From IMG/VR virus record IMGVR_UViG_3300032083_001532, positions 1-58,474 of that record: a stretch of 58,474 bases of DNA. One strand, given 5' to 3'. Every line of letters begins with the position of its first letter. Position 1 is the first letter of the stretch. Source of the DNA: a virus. Under the pieces are notes generated by a model. That model was not told where the DNA came from, did no database searches, and saw only the letters and a list, made by a program, of their open reading frames with translations. Shown here piece by piece: positions 54,453-58,474 of this stretch. Position numbers and translations under genes: made by a program.

Positions 54453-54559
54453 GGTTTTTTCCCTTCCAGTTTAGTGACCAGTCACAGTTTGTGACCGGGA
54501 CCAGTGTAAATGGCCTAACCGGGACAATGCTAATGCATTGCCCCGAATACCTTCAAATA
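54453..54559 (-). promoter_or_regulatory. Early intergenic cassette, long type
   Basis: Hairpin 54521-54544 (GGGACAATGC / GCATTGCCCC, loop TAAT), GGTTAGGCCATT box, inverted repeat GTCACAAACTGTGAC, perfect element GTGACTGGTCACTAA (54471-54485), leader AACTGGAAGGGAAAAAACC, ATG 54452. The box pairs with changed bases here (GGCCA with TGGTCC), as expected if this part also folds. Confidence 0.65.
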
Positions 54560-55582
54560 TTATTGGTTGCCGAATTCGTTCCGCATTTTGACGCCCCAGT
54601 CACTTTCAAGAATTGAAGCATTCAATGCTTCAATCATTTCGACAGTGACCGATTGGAATTCACGGGGAAGACGTTCCACGTATGCTCCGAATGCGTCAAC
54701 TGTTTCGTCTTTGATTGCGTTAGCAATCAAGCCGGTAACAGCATAGAGTGCCGATGGGTCCGTTGGAACCAAGGCACCCTGCGGGTTGTTGCGAATTTCA
54801 GCCGGTGTTGGCAAGCTATCAATGGTCCGTAGGAACCCAATGAATTCCTTGCTTGCGGCTTCGCCAAGATAGCCAAGAATACCCTCTTCGAGTTCATTCT
54901 GTGGCATATCAAGCTGCATAATGTCAGAGACATTATGCCATGTCCGCAATGTCGGGAATGTGTCAGCTTTCGGATCGAAATCCACCAGCAATTCCGGGCG
55001 ACCTTCGGTGAACACCAGCACTTCCGGCACCAAGTTTAACTTGGTAGCCAGTGCCCGGAAACAATCGGTAGAGGCGACCACATCAATGTGGTTCCACCGG
55101 GTTTTGACCTGTGTACCCATTTCATGGGTGCCTGCCTTGTGTTCCCGTTTGTTGGATGCTCCAACAAATGACACGCCTTTAGGCAGCGGATATTGGCCGA
55201 TACGACGATCCATCACCATCGTGCCAGCCGCATTCTGCGTCATCTGGAACGCTTGCGAGAATTCATCCATAAAGATGATGCCCTGCCAGTCAGGCTCTTT
55301 GTGGAGTTCCACAAAGCGACCGTTTAGTTCATCCCAAAAGGCAGGTGGATACCACCTAGTGGTGCCATCTTCGACCTTTGGCGTGCCGTTGAAGTCAACA
55401 GCGTCCATCATGGACAGATCGCAAACGATCAGTCCATAATCGGGGATGTGGTGCGTCCTGATGTGCTTCGCCACATTGCGAACAGTCGTCGTTTTCCCGA
55501 TACCGGGAGCCGACCACATAAAGACGTTCTTGCGAGCAAGAACCATGGCCGTGATGTAGTTTTGTGTTTGGCTAATAAGCAT
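54560..55582 (-). CDS. MoxR/CobS-like AAA+ ATPase
   Basis: 340 aa. Walker A SAPGIGKTTTV (about 26), Walker B GIIFMDEFSQAF (about 102), sensor-type FVGASNKREHKAGTHEM and arginine-finger region TRWNHIDVVAS, then a helical lid domain (FPTLRTWHNVSDIMQLDM). Class: MoxR/CobS-type AAA+, usually paired with VWA proteins to insert metals or remodel complexes. Leader TACTGGAAGGGAAAAATAAGCC precedes the ATG. With the two downstream genes it makes a three-gene system. Confidence 0.85.
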   Translation of the reverse strand: MLISQTQNYITAMVLARKNVFMWSAPGIGKTTTVRNVAKHIRTHHIPDYGLIVCDLSMMDAVDFNGTPKVEDGTTRWYPPAFWDELNGRFVELHKEPDWQGIIFMDEFSQAFQMTQNAAGTMVMDRRIGQYPLPKGVSFVGASNKREHKAGTHEMGTQVKTRWNHIDVVASTDCFRALATKLNLVPEVLVFTEGRPELLVDFDPKADTFPTLRTWHNVSDIMQLDMPQNELEEGILGYLGEAASKEFIGFLRTIDSLPTPAEIRNNPQGALVPTDPSALYAVTGLIANAIKDETVDAFGAYVERLPREFQSVTVEMIEALNASILESDWGVKMRNEFGNQ

Positions 55583-55744
55583 GGCTTATTTTTCCCTTCC
55601 AGTAGTAGTGACCAGTCACAATTTGAGACTGGGGTTATTGAAAATAACCTAACGAATAACTTAACAAAATCAGTGACCTAGCCCCCTATCACCGTAAGGT
55701 TCTAGGGGGCGTAGGCACTGGAAGGGCACCATTGCCCAACGTTA
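55583..55744 (-). promoter_or_regulatory. Early intergenic cassette, long type
   Basis: Perfect 8 bp hairpin GCCCCCTA / TAGGGGGC (55681-55710), CGTTAGGTTATT box, small hairpin GGTTATTTTCAATAACC, dyad with element GTGACTGGTCACTAC (55605-55619), leader TACTGGAAGGGAAAAA, ATG 55582. A plus-strand GGCACTGGAAGGGCACC near 55713 repeats the leader motif in the opposite direction. Confidence 0.6.
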
Positions 55745-56035
55745 CTAGCCTACGGCTAGTTCAGCCTGTCGCCGTGAGGCTCTGGCCTTGTTCAGGTTTT
55801 CAGCCGATACGATAGAGTATCGGCGCTGATGCACTTCGCCTTCGGAGCCAAGCACCGGGAACTTGATTGTTCCATTCTTTTCCATCTGGAAAAGAACGCG
55901 CATGGCACCCTTGGTGGTTCGGTATGGCTCATTATCCAAGTGTAACGCCCATTCAAAAGCCTTGGCTTTGCGGTTGTAGCACTTGAACTTGCCGGAGTTC
56001 CAGCCGCCAAATCCATGCTCAACAATGTAGAACAT
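55745..56035 (-). CDS. Hypothetical protein, 96 aa
   Basis: Starts MFYIVEHGFGGWNSGKFKCY after GGGAGAACACA; ten bases separate it from the preceding gene, so no cassette. Small alpha/beta protein with a helix-turn-helix-like centre (EWALHLDNEPYRTTKGAMRV, LFQMEKNGTIKFPVLGSEGE) and basic C-terminus (NKARASRRQAELAVG). Function unknown. Confidence 0.68.
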   Translation of the reverse strand: MFYIVEHGFGGWNSGKFKCYNRKAKAFEWALHLDNEPYRTTKGAMRVLFQMEKNGTIKFPVLGSEGEVHQRRYSIVSAENLNKARASRRQAELAVG

Positions 56036-56045
56036 TGTGTTCTCC

Positions 56046-56231
56046 CTATCTGTTGATAAAGTCGTTGATTGAGGCACCTTCTTCGGAGAAGAAGCCTACG
56101 TTCATCACGTCAACACCGCCAAGCCAAGCCCCAAACAATGAGGCGGTCAGGCCCAAGAGGATAAACAAGTTTATCCCGCATAGGACCGCAAGCGTTGTTG
56201 CCAGTGGTGTGACATATTTAATGTTTTTCAC
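56046..56231 (-). CDS. Small membrane protein, 61 aa
   Basis: GTG start after GGAAGGAACAAACC. One long hydrophobic stretch (LATTLAVLCGINLFILLGLT, ASLFGAWLG) that could be one or two membrane segments, then an acidic tail (FFSEEGASINDFINR). Early membrane proteins can block superinfection, but nothing here shows that. Confidence 0.62.
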   Translation of the reverse strand: MKNIKYVTPLATTLAVLCGINLFILLGLTASLFGAWLGGVDVMNVGFFSEEGASINDFINR

Positions 56232-56298
56232 GGTTTGTTCCTTCCAGTTGGTAATAACCTAACCGGAACAAGGCGTTAGCCTTGTCCCGAATGCAGTA
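56232..56298 (-). promoter_or_regulatory. Early intergenic cassette, short type
   Basis: Hairpin 56265-56288 (GGAACAAGGC, loop GTTA, GCCTTGTCCC), GGTTAGGTTATT box, then ACCAACTGGAAGGAACAAACC and the GTG at 56231. No palindromic element: the box runs directly into the leader. Confidence 0.65.
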
Positions 56299-56550
56299 TT
56301 AGTGGGCTGGCAGCACTTCGGCTACCACATCGACCACTTCGGCACCCTTATAGGGTGAGCCGTAGAGGTCGGCACAGCCGCTAAAGCGGCCTTCAAAATC
56401 ACCGTCTTCGTCACGGACAACATCAATTACCCGCAGGCCAGCAAGATAGACTTCTATCTTGCTAATCTCATTAACGGTTAAGCCTTCGGCGTCACCGTTA
56501 ATCAGGTAGCAGATTGTTGCCATAGGTACTGTCACTTCAGTGGTGTTCAT
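56299..56550 (-). CDS. Hypothetical protein, 83 aa
   Basis: Starts MNTTEVTVPMATICYLINGD after AACTGGAAGGAAAACACC. Small acidic alpha/beta protein (SKIEVYLAGLRVIDVVRDED, GDFEGRFSGCADLYGSPYKG). Similar tiny acidic early proteins occur in many phages; function unknown. Confidence 0.66.
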   Translation of the reverse strand: MNTTEVTVPMATICYLINGDAEGLTVNEISKIEVYLAGLRVIDVVRDEDGDFEGRFSGCADLYGSPYKGAEVVDVVAEVLPAH

Positions 56551-56617
56551 GGTGTTTTCCTTCCAGTTGGTAATAACCTAACCGGAACAACACGTTAGTG
56601 TTGTCCCGAATGCAGTA
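56551..56617 (-). promoter_or_regulatory. Early intergenic cassette, short type
   Basis: Hairpin 56584-56607 (GGAACAACAC, loop GTTA, GTGTTGTCCC). Same architecture as 56232-56298; three changes in one arm are matched by compensating changes in the other. GGTTAGGTTATT box, AACTGGAAGGAAAACACC leader. Confidence 0.68.
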
Positions 56618-56827
56618 TTAGTCTATCCAAGGGGTGAACTCTCGTTCACCAGCAAAGATCAGCAGGTACTGTTCCCTGTAAGGGGACAGATTGAGCAGGG
56701 CACCAAATTCAAATCCAAGGATGTTGAATTTGAGTGTGCGAGTGGTCTCATAGACCAGTTCCTTAGTGTTGTTTCCCTGTTCGTCAGTATCCTTACGGAT
56801 AAAGTGTTGAGTATGTTTGTTGTACAT
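56618..56827 (-). CDS. Hypothetical protein, 69 aa
   Basis: Start at MYNKHTQHFIRKDTDEQGNN after AAGGGAGTACATAGA; a longer frame opens at 57070 but crosses the hairpin and has no ribosome-binding site. Product is mixed charged and hydrophobic (YETTRTLKFNILGFEFGALL, LSPYREQYLLIFAGEREF). First gene of the early minus-strand region. Function unknown. Confidence 0.6.
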   Translation of the reverse strand: MYNKHTQHFIRKDTDEQGNNTKELVYETTRTLKFNILGFEFGALLNLSPYREQYLLIFAGEREFTPWID

Positions 56828-57318
56828 TCTATGTACTCCCTTTTGTTTGAAATAACTAAACCGGAACAAGGGGTTACAAGTAACCCCCTGTTCCGAATAA
56901 ACAGCGTTTAACAGCCTGAAAAATAGGCTACGCTGTCCTTTTCTGGAAAAGGAAAGGATTGCACTTCCTGCCATGCCTCCGGCATTATTGGGATTGTCTT
57001 TGCTGCGCACAGTCCAGAGGACCATGCGAGGCAAAGCCAGCGCCCACACGGAGCATGTGTCGTCACGCACAGCAGGTTACTCGAACGGGCCGAGGTCCAA
57101 CTTCCGTCCGGCACCCTTTAGGGTAACCGACAGACAAGGCTTCACACGAAGCAGTCAATGTCCCACTTTGGAATGGTCTTTGGCCTCTCTCTCATGTGAA
57201 TACCAGAGGTATCGTGTAAGAGACAAACCGCATCAGCAATCGCCGCGGACCGAAGGTATTTATGCCGTGGCCCCTTCGGAGGGCCGTGGCTCTCGACGTT
57301 GCCGCCGAAAGCCCCATT

Positions 57319-57347
57319 ACTAAACCAAACGGTAAAGCATTTGTCAA
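57319..57347 (-). promoter_or_regulatory. Candidate early promoter
   Basis: On the minus strand TTGACA (57342-57347, perfect -35) and TTTAGT (57319-57324) with a 17 bp spacer. The -35 overlaps one arm of the AAGCCC-type hairpin. It points towards the early genes, about 490 bp upstream of the first ATG. Confidence 0.45.
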
Positions 57348-57572
57348 GCCCTTTAGGGCTTGTTTGATTGCCAAGCCTTAAAAATGGCGATTTTTGTGGT
57401 CCTTGCGGGATCATGATGGTTTCCTGCGACAATGCGTGAAAAACCTCTGGTTTTCGCACGTTGTCATGTGAACCGTGGTGCAGGATTGGTGACGGGTCAC
57501 AATTCGTTGCCGTTCTTGGTGGTTGGGGTTGAGGTTTTGGGCCTTTCACACGGGTCTGCCTAGGCGTGCACA

Positions 57573-57619
57573 CGTAGGCAGAGGCGTGCAGGCGCGTGAT
57601 GCGTAGGCAGAGGCGTGCA
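57573..57619 (+). repeat. Direct repeats, 18 bp, iteron-like
   Basis: CGTAGGCAGAGGCGTGCA occurs at 57573-57590 and 57602-57619, 29 bp apart; a partial relative (CCTAGGCGTGCACAC) lies just before and GGCGTGCACACA recurs after. Such spaced repeats bind initiator or terminase small subunit in other phages. Here they lie about 150 bp upstream of terS. Confidence 0.6.
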
Positions 57620-57764
57620 CACAAGGGGGGATTGCAGCGGGAAGAATAGGGGGTTAAGATTGGTGCGCGGTAAGTAAACGCGAAATCTTGTGCGCGGGAT
57701 TGGAACTCGATCATATGTTGCTTCGGTGTCCAGTGTGCCCGCATAACCCCGAAGGGGCGGTTTT

Positions 57765-58358
57765 ATGGATGACATCCAAGACAAAGCATACAGGGCTTTA
57801 GAAGACATAGAGATAGTAAGAGCAGATAGTAATCCACCAGAGGTGGACGCTGAAAAGCTCAATAGTTCCACGGCACTACCCCCGAAGGGGAAGGGTAGAA
57901 AGAGACTAACTAAGCAGATGAACGACTTCGCAGGCAACATCCTTAAAGGGATGAGCCAGAGTGAAGCCTACAAAGCTGCATATAATGCAGAGAACATGAA
58001 GAAAGCTTCGATTGCGACTGAGGCTTGGAAGCTCATGCGACATCCTGAGGTGGCCCAGATCATAGGGGCAGGGATGGAGAAGAAGAGGGAGGTTAATAGC
58101 ATCAGCGGGGATATGATGCGCTCTAAGGTGTTGGAACGCTTATGGTTTGAGGCAACCGAAGCCCGCAATGATGGTGCACGTATCAGAGCACTGGAGCTAC
58201 TAGGTAAGGTGCCAGAAGTCGGACTGTTCACTGCAAGTGAAAAGGAAAAGCCCAACGATATCAAGGCATTGGAGCGCATTGTCGGAGACAAGCTGAAAGC
58301 ATTAGGGCTGGATGCTACTATCGTGGACAGCAATAACCCTTCTAAATCAAAGATTTAG
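57765..58358 (+). CDS. terS: Terminase small subunit (TerS)
   Basis: 197 aa. N-terminal helix-turn-helix region: LTKQMNDFAGNILKGMSQSE, AYKAAYNAENMKKASIATEA, WKLMRHPEVAQIIGAGMEKK (the AYKAAYN...WKLMRHPEV pattern is typical of Terminase_2-type small subunits). The central helices should oligomerise and the C-terminus (IVGDKLKALGLDATIVDSNN) contact TerL. AAGGGG lies in a CCCCGAAGGGG hairpin before the ATG. It is separated from TerL by about 4.6 kb if the window ends join. Confidence 0.85.
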   Translation: MDDIQDKAYRALEDIEIVRADSNPPEVDAEKLNSSTALPPKGKGRKRLTKQMNDFAGNILKGMSQSEAYKAAYNAENMKKASIATEAWKLMRHPEVAQIIGAGMEKKREVNSISGDMMRSKVLERLWFEATEARNDGARIRALELLGKVPEVGLFTASEKEKPNDIKALERIVGDKLKALGLDATIVDSNNPSKSKI

Positions 58359-58365
58359 CGAACAT

Positions 58366-58412
58366 ATGACTGGTCACCATATATGTAGCGCGGTCCCTAC
58401 GGGACTATGCGC
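58366..58412 (+). promoter_or_regulatory. RTGACYRRTCACYAT element, copy m, and hairpin
   Basis: A perfect element, ATGACTGGTCACCAT (58366-58380), seven bases after the terS stop, then hairpin GTCCC-TAC-GGGAC with outer GCGC pairs (58388-58412). No clear gene follows before the window end; the last 60 bases include a C-rich run. It may lead into a gene beyond the window or be an orphan like the one at 49.6 kb. Confidence 0.5.
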
Positions 58413-58474
58413 GTTGTGCTGCCCCCACCCCCCCCTGCTGCCAGCGATCACCTGCCCCCTCAACTGAGTTGGAT

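Larger units (their letters stand above)
56828..57764 (-). promoter_or_regulatory. Non-coding early control region
   Basis: About 940 bp without a credible gene between the first early gene (minus) and terS (plus). Contents: hairpin 56863-56894 (13 of 14 pairs, loop CAAG); hairpin AAGCCCTTTAGGGCTT near 57345-57360; the candidate promoter at 57319; a palindromic-element copy GTGACCCGTCACCAA (57486-57500, minus); iteron-like repeats at 57573-57619; and CCCCGAAGGGG over the terS ribosome-binding site. It probably controls early transcription and may hold a packaging or replication site. Confidence 0.55.

Noticed and set aside
53460-54490. CRP/cAMP-type binding sites (TGTGA-type half-sites)
   Set aside because: The half-sites are there, but spacing in GTCACAAATTGTGAC and TGACTGGTCA does not match the 6-bp CRP spacer; a phage-specific site fits better.
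56265-56288. Pseudoknot between the TAAC loop (minus sense) and the following GGTTAG box
   Set aside because: It pairs in some copies, but the loop is ATTA at 54531 and a different 12-nt sequence at 51215 and 53524 while the box stays the same, so covariation does not support it.
57142-57744. A 200-codon minus-strand frame in the control region
   Set aside because: It spans the direct repeats and hairpins, has no ribosome-binding site, is Pro/Arg/Cys-rich with no domain pattern, and looks like chance openness in GC-rich non-coding DNA.
1-58474. Direct terminal repeats marking a closed circle
   Set aside because: The first 70 and last 110 bases share no visible repeat, so completeness and circularity cannot be shown from the sequence alone.
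1-58474. Integrase or att site for lysogeny
   Set aside because: No tyrosine or serine recombinase pattern was seen in any frame; the HTH and LexA-like proteins alone do not indicate lysogeny.
58379-58474. Open frame after the last element copy up to the window end
   Set aside because: The 32 codons are Pro/Ala/Cys-rich with a C-run, and continuation into position 1 (if joined) soon stops; it does not look like protein.

Overview
This window reads as a nearly complete genome of a tailed, short-tailed (podovirus-type) double-stranded DNA phage. The case rests on one coherent set of virion genes: terminase large and small subunits, portal, scaffold, HK97-fold coat protein, P22 gp4-like and gp10-like tail-machine proteins, fibres, ejection proteins and one giant polyvalent protein. 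There is also an Rz/Rz1-type spanin pair with a lipobox, which implies a Gram-negative host. No integrase, excisionase or attachment site was seen, so a virulent lifestyle is likely. No 16S/23S rRNA or tRNA gene was found. The host genus and an aquatic origin are inference only, based on resemblance to marine podovirus proteins.

Layout. 1-860 (minus): three small genes, one with a probable winged helix. 1.0-2.8 kb: small regulators (plus), plus a minus-strand pair made of a lipoprotein and a transglutaminase-like cysteine peptidase. 2.8-4.6 kb (plus): lysis-type cluster with a candidate holin, an HNH endonuclease, nested Rz/Rz1 spanins and a LexA-like DNA-binding protein, closed by a rho-independent terminator. 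4.6-42.4 kb (plus): late operon. It holds packaging and capsid genes (TerL, portal, GroES-like co-chaperonin, scaffold, coat), an M15 endolysin, a glycosyltransferase, tail adaptors, repeat-rich fibres, a glycine-rich putative adhesin, two metabolic-type inserts (DUF6065-like and a 2OG-Fe(II) oxygenase), the gp10-like hub, ejection proteins and a 3072-residue polyvalent protein.

42.4-45.7 kb (minus): recombination cluster with an HNH nuclease, an SSB-like protein, an ERF annealing protein and a Cas4/RecB-like exonuclease. 45.8-49.1 kb (plus): RusA resolvase, an AT-rich origin-like region, a Twinkle-type primase-helicase and an overlapping unknown gene. 49.1-56.9 kb (minus): probable early region with a small alarmone hydrolase, a MoxR AAA+ / helical protein / VWA-metallopeptidase triad, and many unknown genes. 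56.9-57.8 kb: non-coding control region. 57.8-58.4 kb (plus): terminase small subunit. If the genome is circular or circularly permuted, TerS would run around to the lysis cluster and TerL.

The most unusual feature is regulatory. Nearly every gap in the 49.5-56.9 kb minus-strand region holds a version of the same cassette: a GC-rich hairpin with compensatory changes, a GGTTAGGTTATT box, often a palindromic RTGACYRRTCACYAT element, then an AACTGGAAGG ribosome-binding leader. The palindromic element recurs on the plus strand at late gene starts. This resembles in principle the promoter/stem-loop (PeSL) shuffling cassettes described for T4-type phages, but with a different sequence and in a P22-like podovirus. 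No DNA polymerase or RNA polymerase gene is visible, so replication and transcription probably rely on host enzymes.
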